This document shows positions 48,028 through 63,100 of a stretch of DNA of 64,000 bases, piece after piece (positions within the stretch are counted from its first letter, which is position 1; each line of letters starts with the position of its first letter). Both the position numbers and the translations under genes were made by a program. The notes beneath the pieces were generated by a model. It did not search any database. It saw only the letters and a program-made list of their open reading frames with translations, and was not told where the DNA came from. The DNA comes from Promerops cafer (lineage: Eukaryota > Chordata > Aves > Passeriformes > Nectariniidae), in contig VZSE01011436.1 in NCBI GenBank assembly GCA_013398275.1, positions 309,050-373,049 on the forward strand. The letters run 5' to 3'.

Positions 48028-48112
48028 TCTGCCCATGGCAGAGGTTGGAATTAGATGATCTTTGAGGTCACTTCCAACCCAAAACATTATGCAGTTCCAT
48101 GATGAACTATGA
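48028..48112 (+). mobile_element. CR1 3'-terminal fragment
   Basis: The sequence reads as a CR1 3' end in plus orientation: the CCATGGCAGAGGTTGGAA block, then TTAGATGATCTTTGAGGTC, then CTTCCAACCC, and finally a decayed terminal octamer-like repeat (CCATGATGAACTATGAAC) at about 48096-48113. It is heavily 5' truncated, as is usual for CR1 insertions, and has no coding capacity. Recognition rests on the well-known ordered motifs of the CR1 3' untranslated region. Confidence 0.85.
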
Positions 48113-51100
48113 ACTACCTATGACATCTTTGTTGAAAGCTGGAAAACAAAATGTTTGTCCAAAGAAAAACAGTCAAAAAAAATTTTTTAAAAACCCTCAA
48201 CAATTAAATCAACCATTGGACTGGGATGCAGTGTGAAATATATCTTGAAAAAGAGACTAAATAATAAGGACACTGTCCAAAGTAGCCAATAACTACAGCA
48301 AAGCAAAGACCTTCTAAAACAACTCTGCTGCTTATCCGCATATCTGCAGTGAAACAGAAAAAAGAAAAGGCAGATATGGGTAAGAGTAAAAACAGAGAGA
48401 AAGAAAAAAGACATTACTTGCCTGTTTGTGCAAGGCCTCTGGGTAGACATGGCAGAAGAAGGGATGAGCTTTGGCTGAGAGTGTCGTTACATAAAAATAA
48501 TTCCAGGACAGAAAAGGTGGTGATGATTAAGAGAGGGATGGACTGATGGAGGCAATGGTGAGACACAGCATATATCCAAGTCAAATGACACCATCATCTC
48601 AACAGCCTGAGGGAGATGGTATGGTCTGCATCAGGCCAAAATCAGAGCCCAGCCTATTTTCCATTGCAGCTTTACTTCTTGGTAAAGACCTGACAGTATT
48701 GAAGTCTAAGGTGAAATAACACACTGCAAGTTTTCCTTTCCAAAGGGGAGGAAACAGAGGATTTAATCCAACCACACAGATTCTCTTTTGTCTTAGCACA
48801 GCTCTCGTAAGCTCCCAGTCCTTTTTAATGTTTTTAAAACAAGAGATAGGGTAGAGATCACTATTATCCTCATGGGGAGGTGCAGGGGCCCAGCCTTCTG
48901 CTCAGGTTTGCTTGATTGCACCCATGAGACCACCGTTGAAGGCAACTCCCTTCAGTTAGGGAAAGCATGGGGATGTGGCATGAGAACAAGGTGACACCAA
49001 TTTACTGGGGGGCCACCATGGGGCTGTGACCAAGTGTCACTACCCATCTCAGCCTGTGTCCCCACCAGGTGCACCAAGGTGACAAATTCTGCAAATTATG
49101 TAAAAAATAACTTCTAAATAGTTAAAAGACCTACCCCGTGACAATTCTTGCATGCTATTTAAAACTCCTATCAAGGAAGAAAAACAGGAGACTCAATGCA
49201 CAGAAATACATCCCCCCCACCTGGAAATAATGCTATAAAAAGGAAGTAACTTAAAATAGGAGTTGGGCTGCAAAGACGTTCAACATCCAGCTTCCCAGGC
49301 TCTGTGCGGATCCTGAGCCTGGACTGTAATAATCACTTTTATTTCAGCAGCAGGAAGAAACAAGACAGGCCAGTGTGTGATGGCTTGTCAGTGGTTCCTC
49401 AACATTTAAAGGCAGAGCATCCCCTACATTTTGTGACCCTCCAGTTCTATCGTGTGCATGTGATACAGAGGCCAGAGCACCCATGGCCATTCCAACTGTT
49501 CATTTTGTGCTGTTCAGTGACTACCCACAGCATCAGGGCAGTTTCCAACAAAGATCTCCTGCTGGGGACTGCCCAACTCTTTGTCAACTGCACAAAAAGG
49601 GAGAATACACAGCCAGAACTTAGCAGGCAGCTTTGCAGGTGCTCCATACACTGTGATGGCGCCAGAAGGTGAATTAGGGTCAATAGGGTTTTGTTTTCAT
49701 TTGCATGCCCCTCCTCTCCCCATCAGTCAAAACCGACTTTGTGGCTGTAGGGATGCAAAAGGTCCCCCTGCCCTTTGGGGCAGTCACTTCTCAATTAGCA
49801 CGTGGCAGGATTTGATGAGCAAGTTATCTCTGTCTGCAGTATTTCAAGGGGTGAAAAGCTGGCTGATACTGGATCCAAAAAATCAAAAGGTGGTCTATAA
49901 CTGTAGTCACAACGGTCTTCTAGGCAAGTCAAATTCCTTGAGTCCATTTCCATAAACAAACAAGAATCTGGAATGATGCAGGAGGCCACTGGAAGCACGT
50001 GAAAGAAAAGGGATAAACACACTGTTTGGCTCAGCTCTTGTAAACCATGGTATTACATGCTCATGGTTAGAGGGAGCTGTTTTATTGGAAAAAAATGTTT
50101 CTGAGCAACTCTTCTACATGAAAATAACTCATTAATGGAGAATAACCCTGGGAAACAGCTGGAAATGTCTGCAACTAAACCTCAGTGCAAAGTGAACCAA
50201 CTAAACCCCCCAGAAGAGATATCGTGGCAATATGGGCATGTGGTCATTGCATGACTGCACCTTCAGGTCACTCATCCTGCTTCAGTGTTCACTGAGGTCA
50301 TGCTTGCAGATCCTGAGACATCAGAAGTACAAAAACTTGCTACACCACATCACTAATAGTTCTGCTAAGAAGGTTAAAAAAAATGTATTTTGTGCCTGAT
50401 TAAAAAAAAAAAAAAAAAATCTTTGTTTGAGAAATGGAGATGAAGTTCCACTAAAAAAAGACTGAATATTGAGAACCAAGGGAGCAAACAAGAACATGGA
50501 CTTTATGGTTTTTTGTGGGTTTTTTTTTTAAGCAGTTAAAAATAGGTGAATTCAGTAGGAAATCCTTTAATTTTCCATCTGTATTTTATTTTAACTTCAA
50601 GTTGTCTTCCTTACTCTGGTCTCTCTTCTCAAAGGTGTAGCAAAAAAAGCCCCTCAAAAACCCCATAATATTTCTCTGTATCATCTTTTTTCTCCCCTGG
50701 CTGCCTCTCTTACCAGAAAGAAAAAAAAAATACAATAAGATCTGTTTGAGGTGGCCTGGTCATGTTGACAGGTGAGTCTTTAACCAGAAGTAACACAAGA
50801 ATAATCAAAACCACATGGGACTATTTCAGGGAAGTATGTGAGCTGCTGGAGTGAAGGATCTACTGTATATGGACAAATTGGTGTCTTTCTGCTGTATTCC
50901 TCCAAAACAGCACAAATAATCTTCCAGGGTTTTAGGACTGAAGTTTGCTGGCTTGGATGATTTATTTACATTCATTGTTTATTTACATAAAATTTATTTA
51001 CATTCAGCCCTTGCCTATGTAAGAAAAAATTTGACCATCCTTCACCTCAACACTAGCAAGAACATACCTCACCCTTCTTTCACCCAGCTCTCAGAGATAG

Positions 51101-54100
51101 TTTCTCCTGGATAAACACAGGAAAAAAATAGCAGAGATCTTACATAGCCTCTAGGCTACAAATGGATTGTTATCTACACAATGCTTTCCTTACTAAAACC
51201 CATGCATTGTCAAGGTTATTTACAAGACTTCTCCCAGCAGTAGCAGCTAGCAATATAAACAGCCAGTAAATTTCAGGGGTGCACTGAATGCAAAGATAAT
51301 TCTGGTTTTGCACTTTCACTGGGTATTTTGGGAGGTTTTGTCTATGAACTTGGAGCTTTGTGGGGCCCTCAAAGCCAAAATAATAAAATTCACACTGTTA
51401 AACATTATTCATCGAGCTGAGAGGTTGCAGCATCATGCCTGGAATGGTGGGTGGCTTTTTAGCAAACACCCTTTGCTGCTGAATGGGGGGCAGATTCCAA
51501 ACTGAAAATCACCTTCTGCTTTTGTGAAGTTAGGGTTTAGTTAAGAGAGATTTTTCAAAGGTGTTGCTGACAGGTAACAGCTTAAATGCCCCTTAGTGGT
51601 TTTGAAAACCTCTTCTCCTTTATGAACCAGTTCACAGGTCCAGCCCCTTTACACTGCTCAGGCAAAGTGGCGCCCTGGTTAAATATTTAAGACTCCAAGT
51701 GGTGCCAGGAGCTCCTGTGTCTGCATCCACACACTTTTCTGGGCATGCTGTCAGGCTGAGACAGCTTTGCACCCTGTGTGGGCAGCTACCAGAAGGCTTC
51801 AGCACATCCTCTCTCAGAGGATATCTTGCAATAAGGTCTAGAACCAGCTCCAAGATCCCTTTTCTCCATGTTGCCCAGAACTTCCCATGGGTTGGCTGCC
51901 AACACCTAGTGCTTCTTTTCATCTCTTCCCCCAGCTCTTAAATGGGAATGAGCCATTTTATTTGAACACTTGGACTTCCTTGCAGTAGTTCTCAAGAAAA
52001 AGTCAGCACACTGCCTTAGAAGCTGACTGTGCAAGCAGATAAGGACACAGGACTGGGAGTCAGAGGTTACAGCTAACACCCCAGCCCTGCTTTTACCTGG
52101 GTATTACATGCAGAAGGACTCTTTACCTCTCATTTCCATGCCAAATGTTTGGACTGCAAGCACTTTGGCTTGAGGATAACACCTTCTTACATTTTTGGAC
52201 AACATCAGCCTTGGCAGAACTCTGCTTTTAGGTGAATCCAACCACAGCAGTAAAAGGCAGCCCATAGACAAGACCCCAGGATAATGAACAAGATCATTAC
52301 AGTACACAAATGATTTTCAGCTGAAGACACCAAGAAATAAACTCAGTGAAGTTAAAATAGTTTCAGTTGAAGACACTGACTGCTTGACCCGATGAAATTA
52401 ATGATCTTGTGCTACTCTACAACTTGAGTTTCCCTACTATTTCCACCAAGTCATTCCTGCTAACCCGTCATTAAAGTTTTCTAGTTACACAGCTATGCAG
52501 CACTGACACTAAGTATTCCAGCTGTATAAATAAACACTTGGGCAACTGCGTTTGATTTAGGCAATAGTTTTAATTGCCACTGTAGGGCTATTTAAAGAAA
52601 GTGCTCTTCCTGTTAATGGCTAAAATAAAACAAGTCCATGGATCTGTCATCACTCCTGATGGGTGGGTGCCAGCATCACGACTCAATCTCATACAATGGG
52701 CTCTCATTAGCACCTTTCTGGCAGTATCTCCCTGAAGAAAGGTCCACACCTGAGTCAGGGGGATAACAAACTTTCCCCTGACTCTATCACCTCTAGGCAC
52801 TGAAGCTCACAGATACTGCAGTAAAATCAGTTGGCCTGTGAGTCTAAAAAATTTATTTGGAAATTATGATGCCTGACATTTCTCTGAATGCTACAAAAAG
52901 TGCTGTGTTAATTCACCACCTTGTTCTTCAAAAACCTGTGGTGTTGACTCAAAAGGATGCAGCAAGCAAGGCTCAAAACAGGAAGCAGACAAAGGGAATA
53001 TGGTGGGGATAATGAGGCCAGGCAGAAAATCAACAAGAAATGAGCACATTTTCAAACCATCATGTATTCATGGGAAGTTTTTCATATTAACTTGCATTCA
53101 CCTTTCTTCCCTGATCTCATATCTTCAACTTTCTTCATGATAGCAAGTATTCAGGGTTGATACACAGAGTCATTTGTAAAACTGTGAAAGTAATTTGCTC
53201 AAGAGCAAAAAGGCTCCAACTCTGGTCCAAGCCAGAAGACAGCAAGAACAGCTATGTTAGTTCCTGGCAGAGGAAAATGAGCAGGGCAGGGCCTGCAGAA
53301 ACACAGCAATAGGAAACTCTTTCTTGGGACAGATTACAGTGATGCTATCTATTGCATAGACTAGACACATGCTTGATTTTCCTCATTAAACTTCTGGGCT
53401 TTATTTGCAGAGTGAGCAGAGAGGAAATAAAAGAAAAACAAAACCAAAAGCGAGCTGCTTCCTGAAAGAATAGGAAGCAAAAGTAAACTCACTTCAAAAA
53501 TTTTAATGGTCACCTACCCCTTGAACTTGAGAAAGTATAGAGTAAGATGTGCAAGAATAAGGTTCTTCCTATGTAGGAGATACCTGAATACATTCCTGCG
53601 CAGGAGGTGGTGATCAGATTTTAGATAATATAAGGTAGAGAGACACGGAAACCCAACAAAGGAGTTGATGTCAAATGCCTCTGTGACATGACAGGAACAT
53701 GGAAAATTTAGAAGTAATATTTAGTCAAGCTGGTCATATGCTTTTTCACAGATGAACTGAGAAAATTTTAAAAACACAACTATGTTAGAAGGAGTGATCT
53801 TTAACAATTATTTGGCTCCATGGCATTGGTAGCAGCTGGGAAAAGCAGCTTGGCCATTAGAAATTCTTCAAGACCTGTTGTCAAATAGGTATTACAAGTG
53901 GTTGTCCTCTTGGAAAACAGGTCAGTTTTGAGGGGTACAAGTCTTTGGAAATCAAGAGACAGACTGATTCTACCTGCATTGAGAAGCACAGGAGGGATGT
54001 GCTCCCAAATGAGATACACATCTGAACTTGGTGAGAATCCAAATCTATTGAGAAGAAAGGACTTTCTGGTTGACTTCCCAAAAGTGTTTTTCAGCCTGCA

Positions 54101-57100
54101 CAGTGCTTATAAGGAGAAGTAAAACCAAATAACAAAAAACCAACAAAAATAACTGAAATCAAAACAAACAAGCCTCCAACAAACAGTTAAATAGAAGCCT
54201 TACAAGATTTTGCTCAATAAATATGAAAATATATTATCCAAAATGAGGTTGTGTTTGCCAATACCCTGCTGGAGATGTCAGCCTGGCAGCTGTGCCGGAG
54301 CAGGGTGGGCTCTGAAACACAAGCGAAACTCTGTGAACCCAGGTTTGGGATGCCCACTACTTCTCAGTGACAGGCTGTGGGATGAACTCCTTAGAGTTAT
54401 TTTGTTGGTCTACCCTTAAACTGATTGGGCTGGGATTTACTGTAGAGTGAATTTTAACTGGATGTCCTTAGTTGTAACAGTATACTGCATTTTAATTTGG
54501 TTACTTAGAAGCTTTCACCGAGAGCGAGCAACATGCTGTAGGAAGAGAAGCAGATAAATCTAATTTAAGTACCTTCCCTGTTTTGTCAGGAAAAGGACAG
54601 GTCACCATTGTTTGGGAATAAAAGGTCAAAGTCCAATCTTTGCCCAGTCATGCACAATCATCACAGAAATCCATTCCTCACTGTCAGCAAGAGACAATAC
54701 AGAAATAAGTGCATGATGACATCTACTTGTGTTAAAAATAGCAAAATAAAATAAACAAAAAAACCCCCCACCAAATTAAACAGCGACAGCAGCCTGTTTA
54801 GTTTAAACATCATGGTATCAGCCCCTTTAAGCAGATGAGATTTGAGCCTCTGGGAGTCTCTGGGTTGAATCTCCCAGGGTCTTGCAGCAAAAGGGTCTCT
54901 CTGTCACTTGCTGCTCTCTCCTTTTCCCTCCATGTGCAGTCTCACACTTGCCCCAGGTGGCTGAGCTCCAAGGCATCATTGCTAGCCAACTGCCTCTGCT
55001 GTATTCTCCTGGGTGGAATAAAGATCCCTTTAAAAATAATTGTGTTTCAGTGAGGAGGGAGGCAGAAGGGCATGCTAGACCCGAGCACAAGGCTAGAGAG
55101 CTCCAGCTAGGGAGAAAAGCTGGTCTGGTCTGTTTGTTTGCCTCTCTAAAGGGCTGCTTTAGGGTCTGACTCCAAGTTCAAGATTTTCCACGCTGAACCT
55201 GATTTGAACCTGAATCAGAGCCCAAGTTTCCTTTGGCCATAAATCAGTTAAGGGACAAGATCTGTCCAAAGACACATGTGAGCAACTCCTGCTGAAGTTA
55301 AAGGCTGATGTGTGCGTGCACATGTCTGTGTAACTGGAGGAAGGTCATGACTACGTGCCTATTTTATAAACTTTGGATACTTGTTTGATGTGTTTTTTGC
55401 CTTTCATTGTCTCTGTGCTCAATGGAGATTCTTGTTTCTCAATGTTTGGAAAGAACAAGGCTTCTACTGACACTAGCTGTTCCTCACAGAATACATCATA
55501 TGTAATTCTTGCTTGATCTCCATCTCAGTCAAATGTTTAAAATCAAGTTCTAGAAATGAAAAGGTCCAGGGCTATGTCCCTCTGCCTGGCATGCACATGT
55601 TGGCTCACTGTGGCTGATGGGAATGAGCCAAAGTTATTCAAGATGTCCTGCAAGACTGAAAACTTTGAATCATCTTCCCTGTACCTTCTGCATGGCTCTG
55701 TGCCACCTCTGGGCTCCATGGGGCTGCACACACCACACGTGTACAGCAAGCAGTTAACCCGGAGCATGTAGAGGGTTTTGTTTTGAAATAAAGCTGATAA
55801 ATGTATTCCCCCTCAGAAGAGCCATCTCCCAAAGATTCTTATCCATTCTGAGATGTCTTTTTCTCCATCTGGAAAGAAGGCCTCTGGATTTGAAGATAAA
55901 TCTGAAAGTTGTAATTAATCTGCAGGTATTACAAGGTAGGAAGAAAAAAAGTTATTGGGGGAGCTGTATGGAACAAGCATCGAGCACATGGAAAGTTTCT
56001 TACAAAATTTTTCCCCCCTGTCAGAGGAGACCACTGAAGAAATAAAAGCCAGCTTGAAGTGAGAGTGGCAGCCTCACCCCTTGAATAAAGCAAAGATCCT
56101 GGACAAATACAGGATCAATAACTTCTTTAAGCATCAGATGAAAGCTGTGCATCACAGGCATGTCACCAAGGGAGCAGTCTTGATACACATGTAAGGGTTG
56201 CTCTTTTCTGGTCACTCTCCACAAAGGGCCAGTGCTGCTTCCATGGCAGATGTGACTTAGAAAATGATGGAGTTTGCTTTCTGGTTATGATAACCTTAAA
56301 TACATAACAACTGCCTTTGTATTCTCTGTTCAGGAGCCTTTTTTGGTTTTGTCCTGAAAATTATAGCAAAAGTCAGTTCAACATCAAGTATAGAGTTGCT
56401 CTGTGTGTGGAAAAAAGGTAATACCTCCAAGAACAGCACTGTATGAAGTGGATCTCCATACCTTCCAGCTCTCAGGGAGAAGGGAAAACAACACTGGATC
56501 ATATTTAGCTTTGGCATAAGAGGGTGCAACTCCCAGAGGGATTTGCACCCGCTTATGCCAGGACTGAGTATGGCTCATGGAACTTGCAGGGTGGTCGTGT
56601 AATTAAATTATGTGGTGGTTCGGTGTATTTCTACAATGCCAAATGAGGCAATATTTTTTCAAAAAGGACAGAATTATTTAAAACAAACCAATTGATTATC
56701 TTCATTACCAGTTTGCCCTCAATATTCAGCAGATTTTCAAACCATCACTGAGGCATCTTAAGCTTTTGTCTTTAGACAGGAGCACTGACAGTCTGAATTA
56801 CACACTGCTTCCTCCTTATTAGAAGTTACTTATAAAAAAAATACTGCCACTGTGGTCTACAGTTCAATGAAGTCCATTGTAAACTCCCCAGTATAACATA
56901 AACCTCCCTAAAACACATAAAATTATTGGCTTCCAAGACCAGTCTCACTGAAAGAAAGCTCTGTATTTAGTCTCTGCTTAAAACACAGGTATTTGGTAGG
57001 ATGGAATTCAAACTCCCAACTCAGTTTTAAAAGGTTAGGTCCAAGGAAAGTTGACACAGACCATGTAATTTTAATTAAAGAAAGATTTTGCTCCTTTATG

Positions 57101-60100
57101 GCCAACAGGGGCATTGTAACATTGACATATTGATGCTAAATAATTATGAGTCCATAAATAATTCAGTATATAAAAATGTTGTATGGCTGGTGCCAGGTAG
57201 CGAAGGGAAATAGCACTGAAATAGCTGCCGTGCCAGGTTACTGCTACAATGCCAGGGGATAGACAGGTAATGTGATCTAACAGCTATCCAAACAGGGAAT
57301 GCCACAGGCTACACTACCCACAGAGAGCACTTGGAAGTGGAAAACCAAGGGCTGTCCAGTTTTGTCACCTCAGTATTTTAGCACCACTGTCACAGATGAG
57401 GATAAAGCTTTAGGAATGGTACCAAGGAGAAAGGCAGTAGAGAAATCACATGCAGAAGGAGAAATATTAAAAAGCAAATAGATGATGAATTTAAGATTTT
57501 TTTATTATTATTCTAGGAGCTAGAAAAATACCACAAACTTATTTCCATGGATAACCATCCACCTTTAAGACAGAATTTAGTTCAGATGTGATCCTGACCC
57601 TTTGGTTTTCACTCTCTATGAACTTTCAGAAGTCAAATATTCGTTGGCACACGTAACTGGGGAAAATAAACTTTAACCTCTCCCTCTGGAGTGTTGATGC
57701 CAGAAAGATGGTATTTTTAAAATTTATTTATTTTAAAGTTTGATAAGGAGTCTTTCAGCTCTGGACCAAATGAAACATATCACACAAGTTTGTAATGGGA
57801 ACCATACCCATGGGGTTTCCCAAATATGTTTCTGCTCTGTGCTATTTGCTGTGATAACACTTGAAACTGTCCATGGCTGCTTTGAGATCAATACATTTTT
57901 TAAGCAATGAAAACAAGGATGACAGGGAATCAGAGGCCTCAGGCAGGTACAATCAAGAAATCTGTCTAAAGCTTCACAGAGAGTTGCACACAACTGAACA
58001 TTATTTTGAAACGTTCCTTACTTATTTAACTATAAGATAGTAACCATGTGCCCAAGTTTCCTAGGAATGCTCATCACTAACAAAAGCTCCATGGCTTAAG
58101 AAATACTTTTCCCTATTTGTTTTCCAAGATTATCCTTCCAGGTTCATCTGCTACTTTTGTGCTCCTTTCCCTTTGGAAAGTCTCATTAGCTTCAAGTACC
58201 TCTTGATTACAAGAGTTATATTGATTATGGGCTATATGGTCCAAAATGAGCACAACTGACCACATGTCCCCAACAAGGAGTCAACCAACACAGCTCAAAC
58301 AAGAATATCTAATAGCAAACACCTTGCATTGGATAAAACTTGTTTATTTTATCCAAAGGCAACAGTGGTACTAGGAGAATTTATCAAGTAAGAGCTTGAA
58401 GAACAACTGCTGAAGAGGAATAAAAAGGAAATGCTTGAACTGCTCCTTGCATCTGCCAGAACTAAGACCACTGTAGTCCAAGAAAACCCTTGCAGCCATC
58501 ATACTGTACAGTTTTAGTAATTTACCCCTGAAGATTCAGTTTTCCATGCTTGGATTTGGTTCTTTGCCCCTCTCACACCTTCCTTCAGATCTTTGTGCAC
58601 ACTCCAAGCTACCCTTGTAAGTACAGTCATGTTTGATTTTCATTAGTGCATTAGAGCAGAAAAAATAAGTAAACCTTTTCTCTTAAGGAAATAGTCTTCA
58701 AGTATCTCAGTTCCCAGATCAGTGTCTGTACATTCAATGCCAGACAGACACAGCCAGTCCTACACATGCTGCTGGAAGGCCAAGCAGCAGCAGGGCTATG
58801 AGAAAGCCACGTCTCCTCCACGTTCTCACATGCTGTCAGGATGCAGGCAGCCACCACTGCCAGGTCCCGGCAACTGCAAGTGGTTTATGAGCAGCAGAAG
58901 TGCAAAATAAAGCCCAGGGACACTTCCATGTGCCAAGGTTGCTGATGGGGTTGTTTTGTTTTGACCCCACTCAATCCCTGTCACATCTTCGCTGCAGGTG
59001 AAGCCTTTTTTCATCTTCAAAAATCAAGACATTTCCTTTCCCACAGTTTGGGACAAGAATAGGCTGCTTCTACTCCAACCAAAATGGCACCTCCCACTGA
59101 ATAATTTCTTCCCTCTCGTTCCTTTCCTCCCCCAAAGTCCAAAGTGACAGCTGCCTTGTGGATGCTGCTGCAAGAACCAATGTTACAGGCAGACCTGACA
59201 GCTTGTTTGTGCAGTTTGCTCGACTCAAAAATCTTAATTTCTCCTTTCTTTCGTTTTTAAAAAAAAGGGAATATACCCATATCCCTAGTCTCCCTTCACA
59301 GGTGAAACCCACACTTCAGTTTTGGAGAGACAGAGGACCCCAATGTCTGTTTGTGGACTGGCTTCATAGACCTAGGGAGTGGTCTAGACAAGAGGGTACC
59401 CTTGAGTCTTCATGATGACTCACAAGAGCTTGCACTGGTCACTTATCACCACATTTATTTAGGAGGGGAGCTTTGCCAAGGCCTCAGCACTGGCCAAGTT
59501 CTATCCCATCCAAACAAATTAGGCTTTGGGGATGTTTTTAAACCCAAGAGGACCAGAGCATGTTTAGGACAGAGGGCACAATTGCTCAGTTCACTGCAAA
59601 CGAGACACAAACCACCCCCCACAAACTCACATGCACACCAAGCACTGGGAATTCTAATAAAATTATCACTTTACTTTTTGCTGAATCCTGCCAGATGATA
59701 GAAAACCAAGAGAAAAAATGCAGCTTGAAGGAGCATCTCATGAGTAAAGGGCCTAGGGCATTTAATCCTGAGAGAGGACTGAATTGTGCAGAGAGGAGGC
59801 AGAACAATTCATTGATCACAGTGCACAGGCTCAGGAGAAATAGAGACAAAGCCCAAAACAGAGAAACCTAAACAGGACAAAAGCAAACTGGATAACACAG
59901 TCCACAGTTTACTGTTCCAAAATGAGCCTGGGCTGGCAGAGAGGCACTGCTGACTTCTGGGTGGCTTTTCCACCAGTTCTAGGATCCATTTCCCTTGGTG
60001 GAGCAGAGGCATCCCTGTAGGGAAGCCACCAGCATGGCTACTGCCACCTTGGTGGAGCCAGCTTTGACAATCACATATGTTTGTACACTTTTGTTAATTG

Positions 60101-63100
60101 GTCAGGATTAAGAGTTGGAGCTTTTTATCTTCTTTTATACCACCTTTCCTATGAAGCTCCATGATCCCCTAAAAATAAACCAACAAAACCCAAAACATTA
60201 TTCCCATGGCCTGATACACTCAGTCCAAAGGAAAGAGCAACATGTGCCTGAGCAGATGGTTTGCTTTCCAAGAGGGCTTTGTGATTTGTCAAATTAACAC
60301 CTGGAGAATGAGACAAGGAGGAGTTTCATCCCCAGGCAGAGTGGGCCATCCCCCAGGTTTCCTCACAGCCTCTTTTGCAGAGGCAGTTCCCCGAAGAGGG
60401 AGAGAGTCAGCGGATGTGCTCTTGCCGTGTGTGGCCTAGCTCCTATTCCCAAGCTCTTAGCTCCTTAATTACCCTCCTTCCGAAGGGTCAGGCTTTGGCT
60501 GAAGAATACCCTGCTCTCAGTTATGCCTCATCCTAATGAATGCTAATAAAAAGCATTTAGATGACTAATGCAACATAAAACTCTGCCCTATTTCATTGCA
60601 TCTGCTTAATAAGAACCTCATTTAATATCAAATTACTGCCTGCTCAGCCAAGGCCTTGTATTTGTGGTAACAGGGCTGTGAGGCGGGAATATCAAGAGCT
60701 GCAATGTGGAAATTCCTCACTAATATTCTCTGCAGGGCTGTGCAATTACTTAATTCATTTAGCTGAGGCAGTCTGATGGCTCGGCCAACTGTTTCACAAC
60801 ACTGAGCCCAGTGCTAGGCAACTGGCCTCCCCATGGGCCAGTCCTGCCGGATCGCTTTTCCTGGGACCCAGCTATTAACAGTTGCTTGGGGGATTTCAAA
60901 GAGGATCACAGATAGTGTTACCAAATGAATGGGCTTGTAGTAGTGAACATGAAATCCTGCTTCCTCCCAGTCAATCAAATGCCAGCCAGAGGATGCCCCG
61001 TGAGACAGCAGCCACAAAGAACCAGCATGGCTGGGTTTAACCTCCATTACTTGTATCGGGGAGCATCAGTGCATGGACAAGTGTCTGCATTTAAAAATAC
61101 TCCCTCTTGCAGTTTTAGAGAGCACTGCTCCAAAACTCCACGCTGTCCCTCCTCCCCACAGCTGCTTGACTCAGCTGGCTCCTGTAGAAACTAAAGTTCT
61201 CCATACTGCACCTCAGATCTTTCGGGAAAATTTTAAAAAATGTAAACAGTGATGATTCCCAGCTCCCATGAACAATGACTTACCAGAAGTGCTTTCACAC
61301 ACATTCCTCACAGCTTTAATCAAACTTTAGACAATAATATTTTAGGGGAAAGGATTTAGTCAGTATACTTGAGTTAGGAGAAGGAACAGTACTAAAAAGA
61401 ATGCTAAGTGTTACCATTCATACGCCATGAGTGTTAAAAACAATGAAAAAAACATCCTATCATTAGTTTGACTCTACACAGTTTTGGCAATTCAAAATAC
61501 CAAAACATTTTGTCCAGTCCTGGTTTACACTTGTTAAAAAAAAGCTACTGAAAAAAAGAGGAGAGGGTGTAAAAAAAACCCCCACAACCCATAAATGTGT
61601 TTCAGCAGCTGCCTTAGTGGAATAGTGGAATTTAAAGCATTTTATTTGCTTAGTTCAGTAAGAAGCAACAAGATCACAGAATATGTATGTCTTCACAGGA
61701 GGAAAGTGGTCTAAAAAATGTGATGAACAGCAGTAAAAAATTACCCATGACACTCAAGTCAGGCTGACTCAGGGTATCCCATGATGGGCACAGGCTAACA
61801 AGCAAAGCAATAGTTCCACTAGTATCATTTTCAAAACAGATGTCTGTCTCAGAGATATGGTTTCAGCAAATAAGTTATCGAGCCCAGGGAAAGATGTGGA
61901 TGGAAGGCAATGGGTCTGCAGCAAGTTAGAATACGAGTGTTATTGGATGGGGTATGGTACAAGGGCAGAGAACAGCAAGAGAAGAAAAAACCACCCTGAG
62001 GAATCCCACTGGTGAGAGAAACCTGCCCAACTCATGTGAGAAACACAGCTGGGCAAACTCCTGCTGTGCAGGGACTCCCTCCATGCAGGGCATTGCCCTT
62101 GAAACAAGACAGCTTGTCCCTACAAATCCCTGTCTGAATGGTCTTACTTTCACCATGGCTTTCCAGCCTTGCAGGCACCCTCGCAGACAACGCACACATG
62201 CTAACACTGGTGGAAAAAAAACCACTGGAAGACACATATTCTAGCATATATTTTGCTATAAGAGGAAAAACCACCCAGAGGGCCAGGAAACCCTCATTGT
62301 TTCAAGGCTCTCCAGGGCCAGCAGATGTCCTGAGGGCTGCGGAGAAAAGCGTTTGTGGGAAAGGTCAGTGCCTGCATTACACACTGAGGCTGCTGCCTCC
62401 ACGCCACGTCCACCTCCCTGGGGGGCAGAAGGGAGGTGGATCAGGGCCACAGGGTAGCAAAGTAGCACTGGAAAACTGGATATGTCTGTGACAACACACT
62501 AACACATCTGAGTGTCTGCATTTAGTGGGAAATAGTGACCCCCATCTCTTCCTGCTCCATAAGGACTTCTGCAGATGGCTTTTGTGGTTACAAAGCTGGA
62601 GCAATACAATCAGTTTCTGCCTTCACCCCTGCTGTCTTGCACTGGTTTACCACTTGCACAGTTTTTACACTCCTGCTCCTCATAAAATGCTTGGAAAACA
62701 AAAATTTGCCCAACTTTGGTAACTACAAAAAGCTATTTTGTACAGCAATCCATAGCTTTCCACATTCCCCTCTTTCCACTTTCTCCCCAGAAAAAAAGCT
62801 GGATGATTTGAAGAAAATTTTCATCCTCCCTTGAATACAAAAAACCATTCCCCTTGTATGACCTCTCACCCCCACCCACTTTCCTGCTCTGCAAGCAACA
62901 GACCAAACACAAAATTCAGTAGCAACCTGGGGCCTATCAGGATTCAACCTTTGAATCTTGTCTGATTTTCCTTTCAGTGGCAGGTTTCAATGGATTTCTG
63001 GGAAAGACCTGAAATAGTTCAGATTTGACTTAAAGCTGGAAATGCACTTCATGGGAAAGACAGTTGGTGGGAAGAACCCAACCCTTTTTTATCCATGGAT

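Noticed and set aside
54830..55060. Solo LTR ending at GGAATAAAG
   Set aside because: There is an AATAAA-like end and a mild composition change, but no second copy, no terminal TG...CA pair and no target duplication that I could identify.
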